Made by a program: the position numbers and the translations under genes
Assembly: GCA_015057525.1 (NCBI GenBank)
Contig: SVEE01000001.1
Span: forward strand, 186,001-250,000
Direction: 5' to 3'
From: Lachnospiraceae bacterium
GTDB taxonomy: Bacteria > Bacillota > Clostridia > Lachnospirales > Lachnospiraceae
Length of the DNA stretch: 64,000 nt
Part shown: piece by piece, positions 8,251 to 19,720 of the stretch
Layout of the letters: each line of letters opens with the position of its first letter
Position numbering within the stretch: the first letter of the stretch is position 1
The notes under the pieces: generated by a model
Told to the model about the DNA's origin: nothing
What the model saw: only the letters and a program-made list of their open reading frames with translations
Databases searched by the model: none

Positions 8251-9015
8251 TTAGTTTAAGGTTCTTGGGTTTTTGTTTATATAAAATGTATTTCTGTATT
8301 TCTTTGGAGTCATATTATATTTTTTATGAAAGTCTGTAGTAAAATGACTCTGGGATGAAAATGTAAAATATTCTGATATTTCTGAAATACTTAAATCAGT
8401 TATTTCAAGCATTTTAGCAGCGGCTGCAAGTCGCTGCTCTTTTATATACGCTGAAATGGAGATATTCATTTCTTTGGAAAATAGCTTGGAAAGATATGAA
8501 GGGTTCATGTCAAGATGAGCTGCTATTGATTCCACTGTCATTTTGTAGTGTAAATTGTCGTATATATAATCGATACATTTGGTGATTTGCTTTGAAATAA
8601 CATTTCTTTTTCGGTATTCCTGCATACGTTTTGTAAAATCTTCCTGCATTTGAACTTCCAACTCATCAATATTTTCACGTTTGGTCATTTTATCTGCTCT
8701 GTTAATATATATACAACATAAAGAAAATGCGGTTTCCCTGTCCATGCCAGCAGAAATGCAAAAACGCATTATGGTAGAGGCAAGCATTACAAAGTAGTAT
8801 TTTCTGTTGGTAAGGTAATCCTGGGAAAGCCTGCCATCATTTCTACCGTAATTCCTTCTTTGTTCAAAGTAAACATCCATTTTCTCTTTAAGTAGTTCGA
8901 GATCTCCTGATGAAATTGCATGAAAAAATAAAGTCTCATCATTTATATTAGGAGAAGGGAAAATAGCTTCACGTTGAGTGAATAGTTTATGATTTAGTTC
9001 GCGTTTAATATCCAT
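8251..9015 (-). CDS. AraC-family transcriptional regulator
   Basis: 254 aa. The C-terminal double HTH is clear: KMTVESIAAHLDMNPSYLSKLFSKE and then LSISEISEYFTFSSQSHFTTDFHKKYNMTPKKYR, the AraC signature. The N-terminal 150 residues are helical with a cysteine (LCCIYINRADKM) and match no domain I know. It is convergent with the flavoprotein gene. Its promoter probably includes the TATAAT-like sequence read on the minus strand near 9115-9122. Confidence 0.87.
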   Translation of the reverse strand: MDIKRELNHKLFTQREAIFPSPNINDETLFFHAISSGDLELLKEKMDVYFEQRRNYGRNDGRLSQDYLTNRKYYFVMLASTIMRFCISAGMDRETAFSLCCIYINRADKMTKRENIDELEVQMQEDFTKRMQEYRKRNVISKQITKCIDYIYDNLHYKMTVESIAAHLDMNPSYLSKLFSKEMNISISAYIKEQRLAAAAKMLEITDLSISEISEYFTFSSQSHFTTDFHKKYNMTPKKYRNTFYINKNPRTLN

Positions 9016-9175
9016 GAAAAACTCCTTTTCGATACATTATTTCAATTAATAACATAATACTACAAAATTATGTAAAAAAAAACATAAAAATGATATAAAT
9101 ACATAGAAAAATTTTGTATTATATCATTGTGGAAGTCACAAGAAAACGGTTACAAGAATTCTGTATAATGATTAG

Positions 9176-9374
9176 ACCTCGCAGATGATAAAGGATACGT
9201 AAGATAAGGTGACCCCACAGTTATTTTGATATTTCATAGCGGTTATTTCCCAAACTGCTGTGGATATATATGGAATCCCCCCAAGATTCATATATTGTGT
9301 CATATAGACACACATTTCTCCTTCGCGTTTATACAAACGCAGCGAAAAGCCACTATCCCCAAGTGGCTTTTTTT
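9176..9374 (+). ncRNA. Candidate structured small RNA (about 200 nt)
   Basis: No ORF, but an array of stems ending in a strong terminator: CCACAG/CTGTGG enclosing about 40 nt; ATATGGAATC/GATTCATAT with a C-rich loop; GTGTC-atata-GACAC; and TTCGCGTTT/AAACGC...GCGAA. A TATAAT box lies at 9164-9169, but no convincing -35 is visible. The size suits an independent RNA; I could not match it to 6S, SRP, tmRNA or RNase P. Function unknown. Confidence 0.45.
9347..9374 (+). terminator. Terminator of the candidate small RNA
   Basis: AAGCCACT pairs with AGTGGCTT, followed by a run of T. Confidence 0.88.
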
Positions 9375-9469
9375 ACTTTCTAACTTATTTTTACATTAAT
9401 CAAAATCTACATTCCCATACATACAAAAAAATGTTATACTTATACATATTATTTTTTACGAGGTATAGT

Positions 9470-9898
9470 ATGATATACACAGATTTAACCAAGAAAGCTA
9501 TGATATTAAGCTACAAGGCTCATGATGGATATTTCGACAAGGGTGGAGTTCCTTATGTTTTTCATCCTTTTCATGTTGCTGAGCAAATGGATGATGAATA
9601 TTCCATATGTGTTGCCCTTCTTCATGACGTGGTGGAGGATACAGAGTACACTCTTGAGGATTTAAGAAAAGAAGGCTTTCCAGAGGAGATTGTATGTGCT
9701 GTTGATGCCATAACAAGACCTAAGGGACAAGATTATATGGAATATATTAAGGTTGTGAAAACTAATGCCATAGCAACTAAGGTTAAATTGGCAGATTTGG
9801 ATCACAACAGTGATTCTGGTAGATTGGTAGAACCAGATATAGAATCTAAAAAAAGACTTGAAAAATATAAGAAAGCCAAGGAATATTTACTTAATTAA
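9470..9898 (+). CDS. HD-domain protein (RelA/SpoT hydrolase-like)
   Basis: 142 aa. It resembles the N-terminal HD hydrolase domain of RelA/SpoT, alone: FHPFHVAEQM, then LLHDVVEDTEYTLEDL (the HD pair) and KLADLDHNSD (the last metal-binding Asp region). Single-domain members of this family are candidate (p)ppGpp or other nucleotide hydrolases; the substrate here is unknown. I chose ATG 9470 rather than 9431 because GAGGT sits just upstream. nth starts 14 bp after the stop. Confidence 0.75.
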   Translation: MIYTDLTKKAMILSYKAHDGYFDKGGVPYVFHPFHVAEQMDDEYSICVALLHDVVEDTEYTLEDLRKEGFPEEIVCAVDAITRPKGQDYMEYIKVVKTNAIATKVKLADLDHNSDSGRLVEPDIESKKRLEKYKKAKEYLLN

Positions 9899-9911
9899 TA
9901 TAGGTGTTATT

Positions 9912-10553
9912 ATGACTAAGAAGCAATTAACCTTACAGGTTATAGATAGACTACGAAATGAATATCCTGATGCTACATGTTCTTTAGAATATGACCAGGC
10001 ATGGAAGCTTTTGGTTGAGGTAAGACTTGCCGCTCAATGCACAGATGCCAGAGTTAATCAGATAGTAAAGATTCTTTATGCCAAGTATCCAACTGTAGAT
10101 GCCCTGGCAGAGGCGGAGGTATCTGATATTGAAGCTATTGTAAGGCCTTGTGGTCTTGGTAACAGTAAGGCTAGGGATATAAGTGCCTGTATGAAGATAA
10201 TAAGAGACAAATATAATGGACAAGTTCCTGATGATTTTGATGAGCTACTTAAGCTTCCAGGAGTTGGGAGAAAAAGTGCTAACCTCATTATGGGCGATGT
10301 TTTTGGGAAACCGGCAATTGTCACAGATACCCACTGTATAAGACTTTGTAATCGTATTGGATTGGTGGATGATACGAAGGACCCTAAGAAAGTGGAGATG
10401 GCACTATGGAAGCTTGTGCCTCCTGAGGAGGGCAGTGACCTGTGTCACAGATTTGTGTATCATGGCAGGGAAGTGTGTACTGCAAGAACCACACCATATT
10501 GTGACAAATGTTGTCTTAATGATATATGTAAAAAGAAAGGAGTTAAAGCTTAA
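9912..10553 (+). CDS. nth: Endonuclease III
   Basis: 213 aa, standard length. DNA glycosylase/AP lyase for oxidised pyrimidines. The helix-hairpin-helix LPGVGRKSANLI contains the catalytic Lys, followed by the catalytic Asp (VTDTHCIRLCNRIGL). A C-terminal 4Fe-4S cluster motif is present (C at the start of CTARTTPYC, then CDKC and CLNDIC). ATG 9912 is preferred over an upstream start inside the HD gene. The 3' end overlaps the convergent radical SAM gene by 4 bp. Confidence 0.93.
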   Translation: MTKKQLTLQVIDRLRNEYPDATCSLEYDQAWKLLVEVRLAAQCTDARVNQIVKILYAKYPTVDALAEAEVSDIEAIVRPCGLGNSKARDISACMKIIRDKYNGQVPDDFDELLKLPGVGRKSANLIMGDVFGKPAIVTDTHCIRLCNRIGLVDDTKDPKKVEMALWKLVPPEEGSDLCHRFVYHGREVCTARTTPYCDKCCLNDICKKKGVKA

Positions 10554-10568
10554 AGCCTTAACTCCTTT
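10536..10568. terminator. Bidirectional terminator between nth and the radical SAM gene
   Basis: AAAGGAGTTAA and TTAACTCCTTT are perfect complements at the convergent gene ends and lie across both stop codons. Confidence 0.75.
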
Positions 10569-12400
10569 GTTGTTGCATTATAAGTTAAAGGATTTCGATT
10601 ATCATAATCAAAATGTACATATATTTCTGAATTATCTTTGATGAATACCTCTATATGCTCCTTGTTTGACAGGTTATATTTCTGTCTTAATATGGTTATA
10701 TTTTTGTGATAAATACTTATATCTTCGACGAAAGACGGTCTTGATTTAACGTTTTCCCTAAGATACAAATCAAGTGTAAGGAGTTGGCAGAATTCCTTTA
10801 AGTCTTTGCCTGAGTCAGGTTTTTGAATATCCCTTGATGAATCAATTTTCTCCTTTGATTTAGTGATTGACTCATAAAATTCCAGCAACAGCATATACCT
10901 TGATATACGGGAATGCTTAGCCTTGGTATCGAACTTATCACTGTAGAAGTTGCCTAGTGCTTCATAAAGTGAAAATGGACTATCAAAGTAAGTCAAAAGC
11001 TTATTTATACTGTTATGAAACTGGTAGGAGTTGTAGTATATCTCAACTACAGCTTCTACTTTTTTTAGGAGAAGCACTTGGTCGTGACTTAAAAAGCTTG
11101 TGCTAAGAACCTCGTAAGGCGGATAGCTTCTATAGACAATGCCATAATTCTGTGACATTTCCTTCATGTATGAGCCAGAAAGCACCTTAAGAAATCCAAG
11201 CTGGAGCTGATCAGGTTTCATATTATATACATCATTGAAGGATTGTTTGAAGGATTCTAAGTTTTCGTATGGCAAACCTGCAATTAAGTCTAAATGTTGG
11301 TGAACATTGTTGCCATTTCTTATTAGTTCCACGTTATCTGCTAACTTTTTCATATCACAACTTCTTCGTATTTCACGTAGAGTATCTGGATTTGTGGACT
11401 GAACACCGATTTCAAACTGCACAAGTCCGGGACGGAATTTACTAATAAGCTCAATCTGTGATTTAGTGAGTAAATCTCCTGCTATTTCAAAATGGAAGTT
11501 GGTGATACCATTGTCATGTTCATGGATGAAACTCCAAATCTGGGTAGCTCTGTCTGGGTTACAGTTGAAGGTTCGGTCGATGAATTTTACCTGAGGAATC
11601 TTTTTGTCTATAAGTGACTGTAACTCCTTTTTCACAAGGTCAATATCTCTAAAACGTATTTTCTTATCTATGGAACTAAGGCAGTAGCTGCAAGAGAAAG
11701 GACATCCTCGACTACTTTCATAGTATATAATCCTGTTCTCGAATTCTTCTATATCATTGTATGTGAAAGGTATATTATTAAGGTCTATAGGCTCTCTTGG
11801 AGCAGTAGATTCAATAATAGGTATATTGGCTGTTTGGAGTACTCTTTCTACTGTTGGAAATGTGTTGCTTACAATGTACACCAGTCCATTGATATTGGGT
11901 AGTGTTTTTGTGTAAAAGTTAGAAATATCAATGGAATCATTGGCTTTGTTTGATTTGGTTTTTGAATAAGCGACAACAAGCTGTGCGAAGGTTTCTTCTC
12001 CTTCTCCAATGATTACTCCCTGTATGTTATAATTCATTTTCTCTATATATTTATGGCTACGGTATGAAACCTCTGGACCTCCTACCCATATATGGGAATC
12101 AGGAAGAAGTTTACATAATTCGGGTATCAATGAGTCCACATAGGATATGTTCCAGATATAACATGAAAAACCGATGACATCTGGTTTCTCAAGATATATT
12201 TCTTCTAGAATCTGGTCTATCTGATTGTTTATTGTGAATTCCTTGATAACTATTTCTTGATCACTAATATAATCCAAGGAATTATCAGGGTAGCCTGCGT
12301 TAAGCTTTTCAATATATGCCTGAGCATATTCCTTGAGATTGTAAACTGCAGGATTGGAGTGTATGTATTTTGCATTGATTGCTACAAGTAAAAATTTCAT
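10550..12400 (-). CDS. B12-binding radical SAM protein (DUF4080-type)
   Basis: 616 aa. The N-terminal B12-binding domain (about 1-170) has the DVIGFSCYIWN and WVGGPEVSY segments typical of these proteins. The radical SAM core follows with its CxxxCxxC cluster in SSRGCPFSCSYCLSSID (about residue 230). The C-terminal region matches the DUF4080 group, often annotated as a B12-dependent radical SAM protein of unknown substrate. The gene is single, on the minus strand, with no obvious pathway partner. Confidence 0.82.
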   Translation of the reverse strand: MKFLLVAINAKYIHSNPAVYNLKEYAQAYIEKLNAGYPDNSLDYISDQEIVIKEFTINNQIDQILEEIYLEKPDVIGFSCYIWNISYVDSLIPELCKLLPDSHIWVGGPEVSYRSHKYIEKMNYNIQGVIIGEGEETFAQLVVAYSKTKSNKANDSIDISNFYTKTLPNINGLVYIVSNTFPTVERVLQTANIPIIESTAPREPIDLNNIPFTYNDIEEFENRIIYYESSRGCPFSCSYCLSSIDKKIRFRDIDLVKKELQSLIDKKIPQVKFIDRTFNCNPDRATQIWSFIHEHDNGITNFHFEIAGDLLTKSQIELISKFRPGLVQFEIGVQSTNPDTLREIRRSCDMKKLADNVELIRNGNNVHQHLDLIAGLPYENLESFKQSFNDVYNMKPDQLQLGFLKVLSGSYMKEMSQNYGIVYRSYPPYEVLSTSFLSHDQVLLLKKVEAVVEIYYNSYQFHNSINKLLTYFDSPFSLYEALGNFYSDKFDTKAKHSRISRYMLLLEFYESITKSKEKIDSSRDIQKPDSGKDLKEFCQLLTLDLYLRENVKSRPSFVEDISIYHKNITILRQKYNLSNKEHIEVFIKDNSEIYVHFDYDNRNPLTYNATTKELRL

Positions 12401-12545
12401 AGATAACCTCTTTTTTGTTCAATTTGGTATAGGCAATAAACTAATGAATTATTTGTTAATAATTTTGTTGTTGCGTTGATTTATAAAATGTATTTAGTTA
12501 TAATTAGCAACAGTATATCACATTTTTTAATGAAGGGGTGAGTAC

Positions 12546-13481
12546 ATGTCATTTACATATAAAAATTTTTCTTTTATCTCGAATTCAGATGAACTTGAAA
12601 TCCATGCGACAGCAATTATTCCAGATGATAAAATCCAAGGTGTGATTCAACTGGTACATGGAATGTGTGAATATAAGGACAGATATTATGACTTTATGGA
12701 ATATTTGGCTAGGAGAGGATATCTGTGCGTAATACATGACAATAGAGGTCACGGCAAGAGCTTGAAGGATGAGTCTTATTTAGGACATTTCTATAAGGGT
12801 GGATATGTGGCCATGGTGGAGGATATTCGTCAGATTCAGTTGATGATAAGAGAGCATGTCAAGGATGTTCCATATGTTCTTTTTGGACATAGTATGGGTT
12901 CTATGGCAGTTAGATGCTTCCTTAAAAAATATGATTCCTCCGTAGACAAGGTTGTTTTAAGTGGAAGTCCATCCTACAATGGGGCAGTTCCTTTTGGACT
13001 TCTTGGAACTATTCTTATAGGTAAGTTAAAGGGTGACAGAAATCACTCTAAGTTTATGGATTATATTGTAGTAAATTCTACTTTTGAGAGTAGATTTAAG
13101 GATGGACCTATACATTCATGGATATGCTCTGACCCTAAGGTTGTGGAGGAGTTCAATAGGGATCCACTGTGTAATTTTACATTTACCATAGGTGGCTACA
13201 GAGAAATGTTAAAATTAATGATGGATTGCTATAGCAAGAAGGGCTGGCAGATTAATAACCCGGATTTGCCTGTGTTTTTTGCGTCAGGTAAGGACGATCC
13301 TTGCAATATTTCTCCTAAAAACTTTGGTAAGAGTGTACATTTCCTAAAGTCTGTGGGCTACAATGATATCTACGCCAGACTATATGGTGGAATGAGACAC
13401 GAGGTTTTGAATGAAAAGAACAAAAAGAGGGTATATAGTGACATATATGAATTTATTATAAATGGAAAAATTAAAAAATAG
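12546..13481 (+). CDS. Alpha/beta hydrolase (monoacylglycerol lipase / lysophospholipase-like)
   Basis: 311 aa. The family triad is visible: nucleophile elbow FGHSMGSM (Ser near residue 117), the Asp in FASGKDDPC and the His in GGMRHEVLNE. The oxyanion region LVHGMCEYKDRY matches the serine aminopeptidase S33/lysophospholipase group. Cytoplasmic, no signal peptide. The following gene begins 22 bp downstream and the pair leads into glpK, which would fit glycerol release from lipids, though this is inference. Confidence 0.85.
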   Translation: MSFTYKNFSFISNSDELEIHATAIIPDDKIQGVIQLVHGMCEYKDRYYDFMEYLARRGYLCVIHDNRGHGKSLKDESYLGHFYKGGYVAMVEDIRQIQLMIREHVKDVPYVLFGHSMGSMAVRCFLKKYDSSVDKVVLSGSPSYNGAVPFGLLGTILIGKLKGDRNHSKFMDYIVVNSTFESRFKDGPIHSWICSDPKVVEEFNRDPLCNFTFTIGGYREMLKLMMDCYSKKGWQINNPDLPVFFASGKDDPCNISPKNFGKSVHFLKSVGYNDIYARLYGGMRHEVLNEKNKKRVYSDIYEFIINGKIKK

Positions 13482-13503
13482 TTTTCCGTGAAATGAGGTT
13501 AAC

Positions 13504-15619
<2,116 letters not shown>

Positions 15620-15666
15620 AAACTTGAATTAGAATATACATATTAAAATATAAAGAGGTAAAAATT

Positions 15667-15888
15667 ATGAATCCAATGGCACTAATGAAAATGAAAGCGT
15701 TAGGAGAGAAATTTAAGGCTAATCATCCTAAGGTTCCCTTGTTTTTTAACGCGGCAGTAAGAGAAATCAGAGAAGGCTCAATAATTGAGATAACAGTTAC
15801 ATCTCCTGAGGGCAAAAATATATGTACCAATATGCGCGTCACGGCTGATGACGTTGAAATGGTACAGCAGATTAAAGATATGATGTAA
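15667..15888 (+). CDS. Small conserved protein of unknown function (73 aa)
   Basis: Short soluble protein beginning MNPMALMKMKALGEKFKANHP, with a beta-rich middle (SIIEITVTSPEG). I recall similar small proteins next to ABC exporters in clostridia, but no function. Ribosome binding site AGAGG lies upstream. It is 25 bp before the ABC exporter gene and probably co-transcribed with it. Confidence 0.6.
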   Translation: MNPMALMKMKALGEKFKANHPKVPLFFNAAVREIREGSIIEITVTSPEGKNICTNMRVTADDVEMVQQIKDMM

Positions 15889-15913
15889 TCTAAATTTAGA
15901 AAGGAATGTTAAC

Positions 15914-17716
15914 ATGTTAAAGACATTAGGAGCTCACTTAAAAGAATTTAAAAAGGCATCAATCCTGACTCCTATATGCATGATTTTAGAGGTATTCTTT
16001 GAAATACTTATTCCTTATCTCATGGCATCAATTATTGATGATGGTGTTGAGAAGGGAGATATGAAGCATATAGTTGCAGTGGGTTTACTTATGCTTGGCC
16101 TTGCTGCCTGCGCACTTACAACAGGTATTCTGGGAGGTAAGTTTGCAGCAACAGCATCCACAGGTTTTGCTAAGAATTTAAGAAAGGGAATGTATGACAA
16201 CATTCAGACATTTTCATTTTCAAATATAGATAAGTACTCCACAGCAGGACTTATTACAAGACTTACCACAGATGTTACTAATATACAAAATGCATATCAG
16301 ATGTTACTTAGAATGTGTATGAGAGCACCTGTCAGCCTTATTTTTGCTATGATAATGGCATTCACAATAAGCTCAAGACTTGCAAGTATATATCTTGTGG
16401 CAGTGCTTATTCTTGCAGTTATTTTGGCACTTATAATCAAATTTGCCACAGGTTATTTCACACAGGTGTTTAGAAGATATGATGATTTAAATGCATCGGT
16501 TCAAGAAAATATTTCTGCCATAAGAGTTGTTAAGGCTTATGTCAGAGAGGAACATGAGAATGAGAAGTTTGGCAAGGCAAGCTATGCTGTTTACAAGCTT
16601 TTTATGAAGGCGGAGAAGGTTCTTATATTGAACGGTCCTGTTATGAATCTTACAGTTTACAGCTGTATTATGCTTATTAGCTGGGTTGGTGCACATATGA
16701 TTGTGGCAGGAGACCTTACTACTGGTCAGCTTACCAGTTTGCTTACTTATTGCATGAATATTCTCATGAATCTTATGATGCTTTCTATGATATTTGTAAT
16801 GATGTCTATGAGTTTGCCTAGTGCTAAGCGTGTTGCCGAAATATTGAATGAAAAAGCAGATATTGTTAATCCTGAAAACCCTGTTATGGATGTTAAGGAT
16901 GGCAGTGTTGAATTTAAGAATGTGGACTTTGCATATAAGCACTTTAAGACCATTGAAAATAAACATGGTCAGGTTACTGAGACAGTTGAAATAAAAGATA
17001 AGAAAAATGTACTTACCGATATAAATCTTTCTATTAAATCAGGTGAGACTATAGGCATATTAGGTGGAACAGGAAGCTCCAAGTCAAGCCTTGTTAACCT
17101 TATAAGCAGACTTTACGATGTTACAAAAGGTGAGGTTTTAGTAGGTGGAGTTAACGTCAAGGATTATGACGTGGAGATCTTGAGAAATCAAGTTTCTGTT
17201 GTTTTGCAAAAAAATGTTTTGTTTAGTGGTAGCATATATGACAATCTTCGCTGGGGTGATGAAAATGCTACAGATGAGGAGTGTCAGAGAGCTTGTAAGC
17301 TTGCATGTGCCCATGATTTCATAATGTCATTCCCTGATGGATATGACACTAAGATAGAGCAGGGTGGAACCAATGTATCCGGCGGTCAAAGACAGAGACT
17401 CTGTATTGCAAGAGCACTTCTCAAGAAACCCAAGATACTTATTTTAGATGACAGTACAAGTGCAGTTGATACAGCTACAGATGCCAAGATTCGTAAGGCA
17501 TTTGCAGAGGAAATACCTAATACAACAAAGATAATTATTGCTCAGAGAATCAACAGTGTTCAGTTTGCAGACCGTATTATTGTTATGGATAACGGTCGCA
17601 TTGATGGAATTGGAACACATGATGAGCTTCTTTCAAGCAATGAAATATATAAAGACGTATTTGAATCACAAACTGGTGGTAGTGGTGATTTTGACCAGCA
17701 GGGAGGTGAGCAGTAA
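15914..17716 (+). CDS. ABC exporter half-transporter, degenerate-site subunit
   Basis: 600 aa: six-helix membrane domain (about 15-310) then ATPase. The nucleotide-binding site departs from consensus: Walker A is GGTGSSKSS (Ser where Gly precedes Lys), Walker B ends LDDSTSAVD (Asp for the catalytic Glu) and the switch His is Gln (IIAQR). The signature NVSGGQRQR is intact. This is the pattern of a non-catalytic site in a heterodimeric exporter, with the next gene as partner. Substrate unknown; drug or lipid export is typical. The stop overlaps the partner's ATG by 1 bp. Confidence 0.88.
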   Translation: MLKTLGAHLKEFKKASILTPICMILEVFFEILIPYLMASIIDDGVEKGDMKHIVAVGLLMLGLAACALTTGILGGKFAATASTGFAKNLRKGMYDNIQTFSFSNIDKYSTAGLITRLTTDVTNIQNAYQMLLRMCMRAPVSLIFAMIMAFTISSRLASIYLVAVLILAVILALIIKFATGYFTQVFRRYDDLNASVQENISAIRVVKAYVREEHENEKFGKASYAVYKLFMKAEKVLILNGPVMNLTVYSCIMLISWVGAHMIVAGDLTTGQLTSLLTYCMNILMNLMMLSMIFVMMSMSLPSAKRVAEILNEKADIVNPENPVMDVKDGSVEFKNVDFAYKHFKTIENKHGQVTETVEIKDKKNVLTDINLSIKSGETIGILGGTGSSKSSLVNLISRLYDVTKGEVLVGGVNVKDYDVEILRNQVSVVLQKNVLFSGSIYDNLRWGDENATDEECQRACKLACAHDFIMSFPDGYDTKIEQGGTNVSGGQRQRLCIARALLKKPKILILDDSTSAVDTATDAKIRKAFAEEIPNTTKIIIAQRINSVQFADRIIVMDNGRIDGIGTHDELLSSNEIYKDVFESQTGGSGDFDQQGGEQ

Positions 17717-19638
17717 TGGCAAATGCAAAGGTTGTAAAGGGACCTATGGGCAGAGGAAGAGGCCCAGCACCTAAACTGGATAATCCTGGCAAGATATTTG
17801 CTAGATTAATGGGATATGTAGGAAGAAAATACAAATTTCACGCTTTAGTGGTGCTTATATGTATATTTGTAAGTGCTCTGTCTAATGTTCAGGGAACTAT
17901 GTTTACCAAGACTCTCATCGACGAGTATATTACTCCTATGGTTAAAACCGGCGTACTCAATTACGACGGAATGCTGAAGGAAATGCTTAGAGTTGCTATA
18001 TTCTACGGTTGCGGAATAATTGCTACATTTATACATGGATTAGTTATGGCATACGTTACTCAGGGAACTATGAAGGACCTTCGAATTGATATGTTTAAAC
18101 ACATGGAGAGTCTTCCTATTAAGTATTTTGATACACATGCTCATGGTGATGTGATGTCATTGTATACCAACGATATAGATACTTTGAGACAGATGATAAG
18201 CCAGAGTATACCTCAATTTATTAGCAGTGTTATAACTATTATTAGCGTTCTTACAAGTATGATTATACTAAATGTGCCTCTTACCTTAATCACCCTTGTT
18301 ATGGTTGCCATTATACTTAAGGTTAGCACTAAGGTCGCTGGCAATAGTGGTAAGTACTTTGTTAAGCAGCAGAAGGCTTTAGGTGAGGTAAATGGATACA
18401 TTGAAGAGATGATGGAAGGACAGAAGGTAATAAAGGTTTTCTGTCACGAAAAGGAGAGTAAGGAAGAATTTGATAAGCTTAACGAAGCACTTTGCGATTC
18501 GGCTAAGAATGCAAATACCTTTGTTAATATGCTTGGACCAATTAATGCTCAGCTTGGCAATCTTAACTATGTAATATGTGCTATTTCAGGTGGAGTTCTA
18601 GCCTTAAATGGTATAGGTGGATTTACTATAGGTGGACTTGTAAGCTTCCTTACATTTAATAAGAGCTTCGGTATGCCTATAAATCAGATTAGTCAGCAGA
18701 TGAACGCTGTGGTTATGGGACTTGCAGGAGCAGATAGAATATTTAAGCTTCTCGACGAAGAACCAGAGGTAGATAATGGATATGTAACTCTTGTAAATGC
18801 AAAAAAATCAGAGGGCATAGTTGGAGAGATAGAAGAAACTACTGAGAGAACCGGTATGTGGGCATGGAAGCATACTCATCAGGCTGATGGTTCAGTAACC
18901 TATGTGGAGCTTACAGGAGATGTGGTATTCGATGATGTTGACTTTGGATACACAGATGAGAAGATGGTTCTTCACAATGTAGACCTCTTTGCAACACCTG
19001 GACAAAAAATTGCATTTGTTGGTTCTACAGGTGCCGGTAAGACTACAATTACTAATCTGATAAACAGATTCTATGACATACAGGATGGTAAAATCAGATA
19101 CGACGGAATAAATATAAACAAGATTAAGAAAGCAGATTTACGACGTTCCTTAGGTATTGTTTTGCAGGATACCCATCTTTTTACTGCAACAGTTATGGAG
19201 AACATAAGATACGGCAGACTTAATGCTACAGATGAAGAAGTAATAGCAGCCGCAAAGCTCGCAAATGCCGATGGATTTATTAATCAGCTTCCAGATGGCT
19301 ATAACACAATGCTTACAGGAGACGGAGCTAATCTTAGTCAGGGACAAAGACAGCTTCTTGCCATTGCAAGAGCTGCCATAGCAGACCCACCGGTTCTTAT
19401 ACTTGATGAGGCTACAAGCTCTATCGATACAAGAACTGAGAAGATTGTTCAGGCAGGAATGGATGGTCTTATGAAGGGAAGAACTACATTTGTAATTGCC
19501 CACAGACTTTCCACTGTTAAGAACAGTGATTGTATAATTGTTCTTGAGCAGGGACGTATAATCGAGAGAGGACCTCATGATGAACTTATAGCCCAAAAGG
19601 GTAAATATTATCAACTTTACACAGGTTTGAGTTCATAA
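17716..19638 (+). CDS. ABC exporter half-transporter, catalytic partner
   Basis: 640 aa: membrane domain preceded by a basic N-terminal tail, then an ATPase with consensus Walker A (GSTGAGKTT), Walker B/Glu (LILDEATSSID) and switch His (VIAHRLST). Its signature is altered (NLSQGQRQ), so the composite site formed with the partner's Walker A is the weak one. An insert of about 45 residues precedes the ATPase domain. Overlap with the upstream gene indicates translational coupling. Confidence 0.9.
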   Translation: MANAKVVKGPMGRGRGPAPKLDNPGKIFARLMGYVGRKYKFHALVVLICIFVSALSNVQGTMFTKTLIDEYITPMVKTGVLNYDGMLKEMLRVAIFYGCGIIATFIHGLVMAYVTQGTMKDLRIDMFKHMESLPIKYFDTHAHGDVMSLYTNDIDTLRQMISQSIPQFISSVITIISVLTSMIILNVPLTLITLVMVAIILKVSTKVAGNSGKYFVKQQKALGEVNGYIEEMMEGQKVIKVFCHEKESKEEFDKLNEALCDSAKNANTFVNMLGPINAQLGNLNYVICAISGGVLALNGIGGFTIGGLVSFLTFNKSFGMPINQISQQMNAVVMGLAGADRIFKLLDEEPEVDNGYVTLVNAKKSEGIVGEIEETTERTGMWAWKHTHQADGSVTYVELTGDVVFDDVDFGYTDEKMVLHNVDLFATPGQKIAFVGSTGAGKTTITNLINRFYDIQDGKIRYDGININKIKKADLRRSLGIVLQDTHLFTATVMENIRYGRLNATDEEVIAAAKLANADGFINQLPDGYNTMLTGDGANLSQGQRQLLAIARAAIADPPVLILDEATSSIDTRTEKIVQAGMDGLMKGRTTFVIAHRLSTVKNSDCIIVLEQGRIIERGPHDELIAQKGKYYQLYTGLSS

Positions 19639-19720
19639 AGTTTTTATTTATTTATTAAATGAAATATGGTATTCCATTAATAGTGTGTTAAAAACTTTTT
19701 ATTAGAATAGGAGAGGATAC

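Noticed and set aside
9176..9374. Candidate identity as 6S RNA
   Set aside because: Size fits, but I cannot form the closing stem and central bubble; left as unassigned.
15914..17716. Walker A change as a sequencing error in the ABC exporter
   Set aside because: Walker B and switch residues are altered together, the known degenerate-site pattern of heterodimers.
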